From positions 248,001-312,000 of the forward strand of contig NZ_CADFGE010000004.1 of assembly GCF_902833645.1 (NCBI RefSeq): a stretch of 64,000 nucleotides of DNA. Reading direction: 5' to 3'. The notes under the pieces are model-generated. The model had not been told where the DNA came from, did no database searches, and was given only the letters and a program-made list of their open reading frames with translations. The translations under genes and the position numbers were made by a program. Position 1 is the stretch's first letter; every line of letters begins with the position of its first letter. Shown here piece by piece: positions 33,236-42,317 of this stretch. The stretch is from Paraburkholderia fungorum. Its GTDB lineage: Bacteria; Pseudomonadota; Gammaproteobacteria; Burkholderiales; Burkholderiaceae.

Positions 33236-36200
33236 CTATCTGAAATTCACCCGTGCCTCTATCTTCTTGACAGCATCTAACGTACTAGTGCCATAGTTGG
33301 CGTCATCGCAAAGTTCTCTGAGGGCAAGCAAATCATTACCATCTCCCAATTCCCCCAATACCTGAATACAAAAAATGGCAATACCGACAGCACCCCCATG
33401 AAGTCCAAAGTCGTAGTATGAGACCTGAGCCTGTCGCTTATCCAAAGCTTCGCGGCAGGCCAGCAGGGCTAAGTCCGGATATGTATCTACTATGGATCGC
33501 CGAGCGTTGCGATCCCAAATTCGAGTAGATGTAACCAGCTCAAGAGCGCCAGCACTTGCACACTTGGAGGCATCAAGGAGAGTCGATCTAGCACCGTCCG
33601 TGAGACTGGAAGATTGAGGATCTTTAACGTCAGTCCGAGCTGACCAGTACAAAAGGTCACCGCATGCCAGCAAAGCTCGCTGAGCATCCGTGGTAGCGTC
33701 CCCTCGCGTGAGCGGGAGATCTACACCTAGAGACCCTAAGCATTCGTGTGCAGCAACAAAGACCTCGATCGCATCTTGTGGCATGAAGGCCTTTTCGTCG
33801 GGCAGCATTGTCCATGGCGCAATCGCAGATGCCACGATGGGATCACTAAACTCAGACAGCCGCCGGATAAGAATTCCAAGAAATGAAAGATACGGGCGTG
33901 TCGCGCCGCGACAAGCCTTGGTAAACAAGGCCTTTTTGCGTGCGTCATCGAGTCCTTGCACTTCCTCCCAGTACGCCGCATCAAAGGGATGATCAAATTG
34001 GCAAGAAAAAATGCCCCATGCCGCTCTGTTGGCCTCCTCTCCCTCCGTGTTTAGCGCTTCATCGATTTCGCGGCGAACGACGTCAGCGTGATCGTGTGCT
34101 GCCTCGTCCAATGCCCCGAGTGCCTGAAGCGCCTCGAAGATAATTGAGTTCATCACTACCCCTAGCTTGTCGAGGGAGCCTTCGAGAGCATCGATCATCT
34201 CGGTGCGATACGGCTCCTCCACGTCACGAAGGTACAACACGAAATTGAGAAGATCGAGTTGGAGATGGTAGGGGTACAACCGTATGTTTTGAAGCAAGCT
34301 TCGGACGTGAGGGACCACCTCTTTGCAGTATTCCGTCGATCTTGTTAACCCGATCAAAAGATAGAACTGTCCCGGTGTCTTCGCATCTGACCATGCTTTT
34401 GTTATCGCCGTGCCGAAATCCTGACCTGGTGGCCCGCGACGCGATAGGAAACCGCTGTGAATGAAGTGCATCAATCGCGATATTGCGGCAGTTCGGTCCA
34501 TGACGTACGCCTGCCAGAACATTGCATGGCGAAGTGGGATCTTCTTCTCCTTGGCTGCAGTGGAAAATTCTTTTGAAGCGGTTGAGATGGCTTCGTCCAT
34601 ATAGCCACAGGCGGCCATGACAATATCTATGTATTGTCCTTCCATTAGGCCATCACTAATAGCCTCGATGTACCGACTACAATCCTCCGTATCTTGTCGG
34701 ACTGAATCCTCGGCAACGGTTACGCCTTCCCATCCCTCGCCAGTCAACTCAAACCGGATTGTTTTCGCCTCGGCAACCATAGCGTCCAAGGTGTCGTCTA
34801 ATCGCCGCTTTACGATCGAGAGGGCCGCGGAACCGCATTCGCCACGGCGGCAGTCTGCCAGGAGATTTTCATCTGTTGTTTTGTCGAGGACACTATTGAT
34901 TGCGCGATCATCCTCAAGGCCGCCGACGATAAAGGTGCGGCATGACTGGAAACGGGGGGATTTGAGAATCAAATGAATCTGGGAAAAATGTCCCCCCAAT
35001 TCCCGGATTACGGATTCTGCTGCGAACGCCGAGTAGAACAGTTCATGTGTAAAACTCACCCTATTTCCACGCAGGTTGAGAAGCTCCACGCGAAACAGCG
35101 TATCTCGAGCATCACCGCCGATCGACATCGAGTCGGCAAGTCTGTCAAACTCTCGGATAGAAACACTGAAGCACGTTCTTTCTATAAGTGTGCTGGCGAG
35201 GGCGGCCATCAGCCGAATACCGTCTCGGGCGGCACTGCCTAGCTTGCTCCTTGAGTAGGCGTCGAAGAGGGCAAACTTGCTCGCACCTGTTGGCAACAAC
35301 CAGCCGGCCTCTCCGATGAGTCTCGCCTCGAGTCCCGATCGAGCGACACGAAGGAGTGCCGTGCAATTGACAGCTTGATCTCCTTGTTCCTCGATTCTGG
35401 CGAGAATTGTCTTAAGTTCATCGGACGGGCGTCGAACGAAGATCCTCCTTAGCGACAGTAGTTCTGCACAGGTCGGGTCGTGTTGCGTGCTGATGACAAG
35501 GCCTGCGCCGAAGCGCAACGAAAACGCGCGGAGGCTTCGGGTCAAGGCAACCTTCAGGTCATCACGGCATTCGTTATAGCCGTCCAGGAAAAGCACAATT
35601 CGCTTTCCAAGAAACTTGCAAGCACTTACGATACTCTTCGTCGAACGAGTATTGAGCAATGAGACTTCGCGGTCGAGAAGCCCTTGAAGTCGTCCATCGA
35701 AATCCATTGCAGAAACGAATATTGGGACACAATTTTGCTCAATGCTTGACATCGCACACGAGACCATAAGCAGCGTCTTCCCGCAACCAGATGGGCCAGA
35801 GATCAATACGCAATCGCTAGTGCTGGCAATTGTCGATTGAACGTCTGCGAGCGCAACAACAGTCTGTTCATAATCGTACTGGTCGGCGAGAAGGTTAGTC
35901 GCGCGGGGACTGTAAAATTGCGCGAAGGATGTTAGGTAGGTAGCGCACATTCGCTCGGACGAAAGAATCTTTTCATTCAGTGCGCCGTCAATGGATACGA
36001 CCGGTTCCAAATGCAATCGCCGAGCGAAGGCTTCGCACAAGTGGTCCGTTAGGATCGCCCCCGAACGCTGGCCTAGCATCTGCTCGATTTTCTCTGTCCC
36101 GCCGACAGCAACCTTAAAATCGCCTGAGGTTACTTCAGAGCCATTTGGAATATTCGGCATGACAGCGACCAGACCGTTCGGATATCCGTCAACTTTTGTG

Positions 36201-36550
36201 ATCTCCTGGAGCTCGTCGCGCAGACGGTTTTTTGCGCCGAGAGCCTGCTCGTAGGCATTCCCAACTTGCCTCGCACCAAATGGCCCAAGTTGTGTCCATG
36301 GGCCGTTGATTTCACCCTGTATCGGTTGGCGATAGCTTTTGGCTTCGATAACAAGGGTTGTCGTATCAGTAAAGACCGCGAGGTCGACTTGACGACCGCG
36401 CACATTGAAGTTGGCGAAAATGTAGGCCCAGCCAGAAGATTGAACTACGGTAGCGTGGACCGCGCGAAGTACATCAAGGTCGGACTGGTGCTCAATCTGA
36501 GCACCAATATAGATACGAACACCGCTATTGGAGTCCTGAGCGGGCGTCAC
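33236..36550 (-). CDS. NERD-NACHT-type STAND NTPase, putative defence protein
   Basis: The 1104-residue protein starts with a NERD-like nuclease domain (Glu20; Asp56 in GRQVDLAVF; Glu69/Lys71 in LVIEAKSY). A P-loop NTPase follows, with Walker A GPSGCGKT at residues 252-259 and the NACHT-type Walker B LFLDGYNE at 320-327. The remaining 700 residues are helical, repeat-like and unassigned, as in sensor regions of STAND immune proteins. GTG at 36550 overlaps the upstream stop (GTGA) and was chosen because the 45 in-frame codons further upstream lie inside that gene. The gene is AT-richer than its surroundings. Confidence 0.8.
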   Translation of the reverse strand: MTPAQDSNSGVRIYIGAQIEHQSDLDVLRAVHATVVQSSGWAYIFANFNVRGRQVDLAVFTDTTTLVIEAKSYRQPIQGEINGPWTQLGPFGARQVGNAYEQALGAKNRLRDELQEITKVDGYPNGLVAVMPNIPNGSEVTSGDFKVAVGGTEKIEQMLGQRSGAILTDHLCEAFARRLHLEPVVSIDGALNEKILSSERMCATYLTSFAQFYSPRATNLLADQYDYEQTVVALADVQSTIASTSDCVLISGPSGCGKTLLMVSCAMSSIEQNCVPIFVSAMDFDGRLQGLLDREVSLLNTRSTKSIVSACKFLGKRIVLFLDGYNECRDDLKVALTRSLRAFSLRFGAGLVISTQHDPTCAELLSLRRIFVRRPSDELKTILARIEEQGDQAVNCTALLRVARSGLEARLIGEAGWLLPTGASKFALFDAYSRSKLGSAARDGIRLMAALASTLIERTCFSVSIREFDRLADSMSIGGDARDTLFRVELLNLRGNRVSFTHELFYSAFAAESVIRELGGHFSQIHLILKSPRFQSCRTFIVGGLEDDRAINSVLDKTTDENLLADCRRGECGSAALSIVKRRLDDTLDAMVAEAKTIRFELTGEGWEGVTVAEDSVRQDTEDCSRYIEAISDGLMEGQYIDIVMAACGYMDEAISTASKEFSTAAKEKKIPLRHAMFWQAYVMDRTAAISRLMHFIHSGFLSRRGPPGQDFGTAITKAWSDAKTPGQFYLLIGLTRSTEYCKEVVPHVRSLLQNIRLYPYHLQLDLLNFVLYLRDVEEPYRTEMIDALEGSLDKLGVVMNSIIFEALQALGALDEAAHDHADVVRREIDEALNTEGEEANRAAWGIFSCQFDHPFDAAYWEEVQGLDDARKKALFTKACRGATRPYLSFLGILIRRLSEFSDPIVASAIAPWTMLPDEKAFMPQDAIEVFVAAHECLGSLGVDLPLTRGDATTDAQRALLACGDLLYWSARTDVKDPQSSSLTDGARSTLLDASKCASAGALELVTSTRIWDRNARRSIVDTYPDLALLACREALDKRQAQVSYYDFGLHGGAVGIAIFCIQVLGELGDGNDLLALRELCDDANYGTSTLDAVKKIEARVNFR

Positions 36551-37335
36551 TGCGCGTTCTCCGGAAGCGTTCGTGCGAGGTAGCGGCAAAGCACTCCACT
36601 GAGACCTACCATTAACTCCGCTTCTTCGAACTGAGGCGACTTTCCTTCGATCAAGTGACGACCGTTGTTCGAGGTGTACCCCCACGCTTTCTCGACGATC
36701 TGATTGACAGGTGGCGGAAAGATCCCGGGATTCCGTTGGATTAACTGTCCCAATGTATCTTTGCTACCGGTCACGTCTCGCGCTACACATTCGAGAGCCG
36801 CCATGGCGTGTTGAATTGCTCCGGTTGTTTCTGCCTGTGGGCGCCTGGAGAGATCGTTCAGTGCCTCGTGGAGTTCGGTGGCAGCGGTCTTTCGTCCTTG
36901 CTGAAGTAGTTCCGTCTGACCTTGGCGGACCGCAGCTTCAAAAACCTCAGTACCGCGGGTCTCGACGCGGTTATTGATAAGTTGCCAACCAACACCGGCC
37001 GCTCGAAAAAAACGGTTCATTTCGTCAGCGTAGCTGTGCCCCCGACGCTCACTTTCCTCCGCGAGCATCTCGATCAGATCGTAGACTTCAAACCATTCGC
37101 AATCGTCGACGAGTTCTCTAACCTCGCCATCGATATTGGGAAACTCCGACCAATTATTCCCGTCAGGCGACCGGTAAAGGATTTGGCACAAGATCCGTCT
37201 TATGTCGTTTGGCTTAAAGCCAGATCGATATGCGATCTGGATTGCCGCTTCGCGCACCTGTGTCGGAGCGTCATTCCTGATTGTGATCTCCGCGTCCGGG
37301 CGGACGAGACCTTGACGTTGAGAGAACGAGTCCAT
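36547..37335 (-). CDS. AbiJ-like abortive-infection protein
   Basis: The 262-residue protein has an AbiJ N-terminal-type domain (FSQRQGLVRPDAEITIRNDAP ... IRRILCQILYRSPDGNNWSE, residues 4-90) and a C-terminal HEPN-like helical domain (NRVETRGTEVFEAAV; GAIQHAMAALECVARDVTG; NNGRHLIEG). AbiJ-family proteins cause growth arrest or cell death on phage infection, probably as RNases. It is the first gene of a two-gene minus-strand operon and is coupled by overlap to the NERD-NACHT protein. ATG at 37335 has GGAG about ten bases upstream; further upstream in-frame codons are possible. Confidence 0.8.
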   Translation of the reverse strand: MDSFSQRQGLVRPDAEITIRNDAPTQVREAAIQIAYRSGFKPNDIRRILCQILYRSPDGNNWSEFPNIDGEVRELVDDCEWFEVYDLIEMLAEESERRGHSYADEMNRFFRAAGVGWQLINNRVETRGTEVFEAAVRQGQTELLQQGRKTAATELHEALNDLSRRPQAETTGAIQHAMAALECVARDVTGSKDTLGQLIQRNPGIFPPPVNQIVEKAWGYTSNNGRHLIEGKSPQFEEAELMVGLSGVLCRYLARTLPENAQ

Positions 37336-37628
37336 GTGATCTTGCTCCGAAGTCCGATGCAATAGCATACTGCTCGGCCCGTGCTTTCCACCGTTGCGCG
37401 TTTTTCAACAGGGACGTGCGGAGTTCCGGTAGCGTTGGCATTAACTGTTTGACGGCTCGACGTCGAGAGTCAAGGCATCACTTGAGTTTCCGCAAGACGT
37501 GCCGGTTCGGCGCAAGAGTCTTCTAGGCGTGCAAGGTCTCGAATACGCAGACTGACCCGGTGTAGCCTGCCATCAGTATGGTGACGGCCGTATCGCTGAC
37601 CGGCAGAAGAGGGGGCGAATAGGCCATG

Positions 37629-37649
37629 AGTGTAGACCTAGTGTAGACC
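37629..37649 (+). repeat. Tandem decamer AGTGTAGACC
   Basis: AGTGTAGACC occurs at 37629-37638 and 37640-37649, separated by one base and about 60 bases from the tRNA 3' end. The location would suit arm-type sites of an integrase. This is an inference from position only. Confidence 0.4.
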
Positions 37650-37667
37650 ACACGACGCCTGAAATGG

Positions 37668-37701
37668 ACAAGGGGTTACGTCAGACGACGTAACCCCTTG
37701 T
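37668..37701 (+). terminator. Perfect 15-bp hairpin at the element-tRNA junction
   Basis: ACAAGGGGTTACGTC (37668-37682) and GACGTAACCCCTTGT (37687-37701) form a perfect 15-bp stem with a four-base loop, followed by TTTATA on the plus strand. It can act as a terminator for plus-strand transcription towards the tRNA. On the tRNA strand no U-tract follows. Confidence 0.6.
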
Positions 37702-37707
37702 TTTATA

Positions 37708-37784
<77 letters not shown>

Positions 37785-37870
37785 GAAAGAAGCGAGATTA
37801 TGAGGATAGGGCTGGGGGCTGTCAACCCCCGCCACGCAACTTTTTTAAAGTGCCCCGTCCTGGAGGCGTT

Positions 37871-39529
37871 TCAGTCCTTGGCGTAAATATCCGAGTCCTT
37901 GGTTTCCTTGACGAACAGCATGCCGATCACGAGCGTGATGAGCGCGACCACGATCGGATACCACAGCCCCGAGTAGATGTTGCCCTTGGCCGCCACGATC
38001 GCGAAGGCAGTCGCCGGCAGGAAGCCGCCGAACCAGCCGTTGCCGATGTGATACGGCAGCGACATCGAGGTGTAGCGGATGCGCGTCGGGAACATCTCCA
38101 CCAGCATTGCCGCAATCGGCCCGTAGACCATCGTCACGTAGATCATCATGATCGTCAGGATCACCACGCTCATCGGCCAGTTGATCTGCGACGGATCGGC
38201 CTTCGGCGGATAGCCGGCGGTCTTCAGCGTGGTCGCGAGCGTCTTGTCGAACGCCTTGCCCTGGTCCTTGGCGTCGGCGGCCTTGCCGTCATACGTGTTG
38301 ATCACCGTATCGCCGACCTTGATCTCCGCCAGCGTGCCAGCCGGCGCCGCAACGTTCTCGTAGTTCAAGCCGGCTTTCGAAAGCGCGCTCTTGGCGATGT
38401 CGCAGGAACTCGTGAACTTCGCCGTGCCGACCGGGTTGAACTGGAACGAACACTCGTCCGGGTTGGCGATCACGACGATCGGCGACTTCGCCGTGGCCGT
38501 TTCGAGCGCCGGGTTGGTGTAGTGAGTCAGCGCCTTGAACAGCGGGAAGTACGTGCAGGCTGCCAGCAGGAGGCCGGCCATGATGATCGGTTTGCGGCCG
38601 ATGCGGTCCGACAGCGAGCCGAAGAACAGGAAGAACGGCGTGCCGATCAGCAGCGCGATCGCAATCAGGATGTTGGCCGTCGCGCCGTCGACCTTCAGCG
38701 TCTGCGTCAGGAAGAACAGCGTGTAGAACTGACCCGTGTACCAGACCACGGCCTGGCCGGCGGTCAGGCCGATCAGCGCGAGGATCACGATCTTCAGATT
38801 CTTCCACTGGCCAAATGCTTCGGTCAGCGGCGCCTTCGAGGTTTTGCCTTCGGCCTTGATGCGCTCGAACACCGGCGATTCATGCAGTTGCAGGCGAATC
38901 CACACCGACACGCCGAGCAGGACGATCGACGCGATGAACGGAATGCGCCAGCCCCATGCGGCGAACGTGTCTTCGCCCATGGCGGTGCGCACGCCGAGAA
39001 TCACCAGCAGTGAGAGGAACAGGCCGAGCGTGGCAGTCGTCTGGATCCATGCGGTGTAGAAGCCGCGGCGGCCAGCTGGCGCATGTTCCGCGACGTAGGT
39101 GGCCGCACCGCCGTATTCGCCGCCGAGTGCGAGGCCTTGCAGCATCCGCATCGCGATGAAGATCACTGGCGACGCAATGCCAAGCGACGCATAACCGGGC
39201 AAAAAACCGACCAGGAAGGTCGACAGCCCCATGATCACAATCGTGACGAGGAACGTGTATTTACGCCCGACCATATCTCCAAGGCGGCCGAATACGATCG
39301 CGCCGAACGGCCGAACTGCGAAGCCCGCGGCGAAGCTAAGGAGCGTGAAGATGAAAGCGGCAGTCGGATTGACGCCGGAGAAGAAGCTCTTGCTGATGAA
39401 GATGGCGAGTGAACCGGCCAGATAGAAGTCGTACCACTCGAAAACCGTACCCAGCGACGATGCGAAGATCACCCGCTTCTCTTCGTGCGTCATCGGCGCC
39501 TGGGAGAGTTGTCCGCCAACGGTAGCCAT
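37871..39529 (-). CDS. MHS-family MFS transporter with large inserted loop
   Basis: The 552-residue protein is a metabolite:H+ symporter of the ProP/ShiA/KgtP type: SSLGTVFEWYDFYLAG in helix 1, RPFGAIVFGRLGDMVGRK between helices 2 and 3, and FPTRIRYTSMSLPYHIGN late in the protein. It has twelve predicted helices. Between helices 9 and 10 it carries an extra loop of about 105 residues (two Cys, ECSF and SSCD) not present in ordinary MHS proteins of about 430 residues. The substrate is not predictable. It stands alone beside the two-component genes. Confidence 0.88.
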   Translation of the reverse strand: MATVGGQLSQAPMTHEEKRVIFASSLGTVFEWYDFYLAGSLAIFISKSFFSGVNPTAAFIFTLLSFAAGFAVRPFGAIVFGRLGDMVGRKYTFLVTIVIMGLSTFLVGFLPGYASLGIASPVIFIAMRMLQGLALGGEYGGAATYVAEHAPAGRRGFYTAWIQTTATLGLFLSLLVILGVRTAMGEDTFAAWGWRIPFIASIVLLGVSVWIRLQLHESPVFERIKAEGKTSKAPLTEAFGQWKNLKIVILALIGLTAGQAVVWYTGQFYTLFFLTQTLKVDGATANILIAIALLIGTPFFLFFGSLSDRIGRKPIIMAGLLLAACTYFPLFKALTHYTNPALETATAKSPIVVIANPDECSFQFNPVGTAKFTSSCDIAKSALSKAGLNYENVAAPAGTLAEIKVGDTVINTYDGKAADAKDQGKAFDKTLATTLKTAGYPPKADPSQINWPMSVVILTIMMIYVTMVYGPIAAMLVEMFPTRIRYTSMSLPYHIGNGWFGGFLPATAFAIVAAKGNIYSGLWYPIVVALITLVIGMLFVKETKDSDIYAKD

Positions 39530-39760
39530 ATGTCGTCTCCAATATTGATATGTACACGTGGTCCGCCGGTAAAGGCGTTCCCGTGAAACGGATTATTGGA
39601 GTGGAAACTTACGGCCTACTGACGTGGAAGGGTCAAATGTCAGTATCGGCTGCACGCTATAAAATTCTGCAAAAGTACGGTAATTGACGCCTAAGTTCTT
39701 GCAAAATATGATAACGCCATCTCAATATGATGGCGGTCCTGATGGGTGCTTTTGGCCTCC

Positions 39761-41299
39761 CTAGGGTAAGTCCTGTGCCCGTTCGAGCACGTGCAAGCTG
39801 ACACGGACAAGCGTTCCGGCAAGCCGCGGGGAGGTTTGGTAGACGTTGTCGTCGATTGTCATCTCGCCGCCGTGCATGGTTGTGATCTCGCGTACGATCG
39901 CAAGCCCGAGGCCGCTGCCGTCGCCCTCGCGACCGAGAATCCGGTAAAAGCGCTCGACCACCCGCGGGCGCTCGGCCACCGGAATGCCGAGTCCGGTGTC
40001 TTCCACTTCCAGATGCACGCGCCGCGCCGTCGCGTCGTGCCGCACCCGCACGGTGATCCGGCCGCCGGCCGGCGTGTAGCGGATCGCGTTGTCGATCAGG
40101 TTCGACAACATTTCGCGCAGCATGACCGGATTGCCGTCCACTTCGACCGGTTCTTCGGGCGCTTCGTAGCCGAGGTCCATCTGCTTGGCGAGCGCGGCCT
40201 GGACCCAGTCGCGCACCGCGCTGCGCGCGACTTCCGTCACCTCGACGGGCGTGAAAATCTGGCCCGACATGCGGTTTTCCGCGCGCGCCAGCGCCAACAA
40301 CTGGGTGACGAGGCGCGCCGCATGCTCCGAACTGGTGGCGATCTGTTCGAGCGAGCGGTGGACTTCCGCGGAGGCGTCCTGGCGCAGCGCCAGTTCAGCC
40401 TGGGTGCGCAGGCCGGCCAGCGGCGTTTTCATCTGATGCGCGGCGTCGGCGATAAAGCGCTTTTGCAACTCCATGTTTTGTTCGAGACGCGTCAGCAGAT
40501 CGTTGAACGACGTCACCAGCGGCTCGATTTCCGGCGGCGCGCGGCGCGCTTCAAGCGGCGACAGATCGTCCGGGCGGCGCGCGCGAATATGCGCCTGCAG
40601 CGCATGCAGCGGCGCGAGTCCGCGCGACAGGCCGAACCACACCAGCAGGATCGCCAGCGGCAGGATCACGAATTGCGGCAGGATCACGCCTTTGATGATG
40701 TCGTTGGCAAGCTGGCTGCGCTTGTCGAGTGTTTCGGCGACCTGTACCAGCACCGGCTGCGCGCCGGGCGTCTGCGGAAACTCGACGGTCGTATAGGCGA
40801 CGCGGATATCGTTGCCGCGCAGCACGTCGTCACGAAATTCGACGAGGCCCGGCGGCGGCCGGTCTTCCTCGTGCGGCAGCGGCATGTCGCGCTCGCCGCC
40901 CACCAGTTCGCCGCGCGTGCCGAGCACCTGATAGAACACGCTGTCGACATTGTCGGCGCGCAGAAAGTCGCGGGTGGAATCGGGCAGCGACAGCTCCGCC
41001 ACGCCATTGATCGGATGAATCTGGCGAGCTAGCACGTAGGCGTCGGTTTCGAGCGCGCGGTCGAACGGACCGTTGGCGATCGACTTGGCGACCAGGTAAG
41101 TGATCGCGAGGCTCATTGGCCAAAGCAGCAGGAGCGGCGCCAGCATCCAGTCGAGAATTTCGCCGAACAGCGAACGTGGGCGCGCTTCAGCGGCGGCTTC
41201 GGTCTCGTCGGGCGGGGCGAACGGATTGGCGTAGCGCTCGTCGCGCGCTTCGTCGAGGTCCGCCGCGTGCGCCGTGGCGCGGTCTGCGCGTGCGGACAT
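39761..41299 (-). CDS. Sensor histidine kinase (TctE/QseC-like)
   Basis: The 512-residue kinase has an N-terminal cytosolic tail, a helix at about 52-70, a periplasmic sensor part (about 75-210), a second helix (about 220-238), a HAMP region, the HisKA motif DAAHQMKTPLAG (His near residue 286) and an HATPase domain (NLIDNAIRYTPAGG; DTGLGIP; GSGLGLAIV). It senses an unknown periplasmic signal and phosphorylates the response regulator encoded just upstream, ten bases away. The neighbouring MHS transporter gene may be a target. Confidence 0.93.
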   Translation of the reverse strand: MSARADRATAHAADLDEARDERYANPFAPPDETEAAAEARPRSLFGEILDWMLAPLLLLWPMSLAITYLVAKSIANGPFDRALETDAYVLARQIHPINGVAELSLPDSTRDFLRADNVDSVFYQVLGTRGELVGGERDMPLPHEEDRPPPGLVEFRDDVLRGNDIRVAYTTVEFPQTPGAQPVLVQVAETLDKRSQLANDIIKGVILPQFVILPLAILLVWFGLSRGLAPLHALQAHIRARRPDDLSPLEARRAPPEIEPLVTSFNDLLTRLEQNMELQKRFIADAAHQMKTPLAGLRTQAELALRQDASAEVHRSLEQIATSSEHAARLVTQLLALARAENRMSGQIFTPVEVTEVARSAVRDWVQAALAKQMDLGYEAPEEPVEVDGNPVMLREMLSNLIDNAIRYTPAGGRITVRVRHDATARRVHLEVEDTGLGIPVAERPRVVERFYRILGREGDGSGLGLAIVREITTMHGGEMTIDDNVYQTSPRLAGTLVRVSLHVLERAQDLP

Positions 41300-41308
41300 G
41301 GGGGCTCT

Positions 41309-42085
41309 CTATTTGTAGTGATGACTCGCCGGCATCGCGGCCGACGGCGGCGATGCCGGTGGTTCGGGCTCGGCGGAACCGGGCGGCGCGAGCGCGCCGG
41401 CGCTGACGTTAGAAGGCTGGGCGGCTTTCTCGAGGCAATACCCGAGGCCGCGCACGGTGATGATGCGCACGCCGCTCGGCTCGATCTTCTTGCGCAACCG
41501 GTGCACGTAGACTTCGATTGCGTTATTGCTGACTTCCTCGCCCCATTCGCACAGATGGTCGACCAGTTGTTCCTTCGATACCAGCCGCCCGATCCTTTGC
41601 AGCAGCACTTCGAGCAGACCTAGTTCACGCGCCGACAGGTCGATCACCAGCTCGTTGACGTAGGCGATCCGGCCCACCTGATCGAACGACAGCGAACCGT
41701 GCCGCACTACGGTCGGGCCGCCGCCCGCGCCGCGTCGGGTCAGCGCGCGCACGCGCGCCTCGAGCTCGTTCAGGGCGAAGGGCTTGGCCATGTAATCGTC
41801 GGCGCCGAGATCGAGGCCCTTGACGCGTTCGTCGACGCTGTCAGCGGCCGTGAGAATGAGCACCGGCAGGTTCGAATTGCGGGCGCGCAGGCGGCGCAGC
41901 ACCTCGAGCCCCGACATGCGCGGCAGGCCCAGATCGAGGATCAGCAGGTCGAAAGTTTGCATGGACAGGGCGGTGTCGGCTTCGACGCCGCTCTTCACAT
42001 GATCGACGGCATAGGCCGATTGGCGGAGTGATCGAACCAGACCGTCCGCGAGTATGCTGTCGTCTTCGGCAATCAGAATTCGCAT
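41309..42085 (-). CDS. OmpR/TctD-type response regulator
   Basis: The 258-residue protein has a receiver domain with the acidic pair Asp8/Asp9, phospho-acceptor Asp51 (LLILDLGLPRMSG) and Lys near 101 (YMAKPF). A winged-helix DNA-binding domain follows (NAIEVYVHRLRKKIEPSGVR; VRGLGYCLEK), then a Pro/Ala/Ser-rich tail. ATG at 42085 was chosen over an upstream start at 42112 because MRILIAEDD is the normal receiver beginning. It is the first gene of the regulator-kinase operon and is divergent from recA. Confidence 0.93.
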   Translation of the reverse strand: MRILIAEDDSILADGLVRSLRQSAYAVDHVKSGVEADTALSMQTFDLLILDLGLPRMSGLEVLRRLRARNSNLPVLILTAADSVDERVKGLDLGADDYMAKPFALNELEARVRALTRRGAGGGPTVVRHGSLSFDQVGRIAYVNELVIDLSARELGLLEVLLQRIGRLVSKEQLVDHLCEWGEEVSNNAIEVYVHRLRKKIEPSGVRIITVRGLGYCLEKAAQPSNVSAGALAPPGSAEPEPPASPPSAAMPASHHYK

Positions 42086-42219
42086 GGTGCGCCAACCTGG
42101 CCTTGCCGGCACCGTGGGGTGTTTCCCCGGCGCACAGCGGTCTCCGAAAATTATTGTGGGTAGTTGGGCAGCGCGACGGTAAAAATGCGCGTTCGCATGA
42201 GAATCGCGCTTGCCAAAAC

Positions 42220-42239
42220 TACTGTTTTTTTATACAGTG
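42220..42239 (+). promoter_or_regulatory. LexA operator (SOS box) of recA
   Basis: TACTGTTTTTTTATACAGTG contains CTGT-N8-ACAG (42222-42237), the canonical SOS box with a T/A-rich centre. It lies 80 bases before the recA start and will overlap the promoter, so recA is under LexA control and induced by DNA damage. Confidence 0.93.
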
Positions 42240-42317
42240 TCTGGGTTTCGTGTGCGGTCCGCTAAAAAGGGCGGCACATCTGCCTCAGACGCCGTTCATC
42301 ATAGCAAAGGACGATTC

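Larger units (their letters stand above)
37336..37707. other. Element right junction next to tRNA-Met
   Basis: No gene is supported in this stretch. It joins the AbiJ-like gene to the 3' end of tRNA-Met, the usual insertion point of tyrosine-integrase elements. It contains a tandem pair of AGTGTAGACC (37629-37638 and 37640-37649) and a long perfect hairpin (37668-37701). The attachment core should overlap the tRNA end at 37708-37730, but the second att copy lies outside the window. No integrase remnant was recognised. Confidence 0.5.

Noticed and set aside
36551..36685. 45-codon upstream extension of the NERD-NACHT gene
   Set aside because: It lies inside the AbiJ-like gene, is basic and unstructured, and the GTGA overlap at 36550 gives a better start.
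37336..37707. Integrase gene or remnant at the tRNA junction
   Set aside because: No frame in this interval shows tyrosine recombinase motifs. The integrase is presumably at the other end.
37850..39013. Antisense frame opposite the MHS transporter
   Set aside because: It is Arg/His/Asp-rich low-complexity translation opposite a clear transporter gene.
39791..41032. Antisense frame opposite the histidine kinase
   Set aside because: It has no domain and fully overlaps a well-supported kinase gene.
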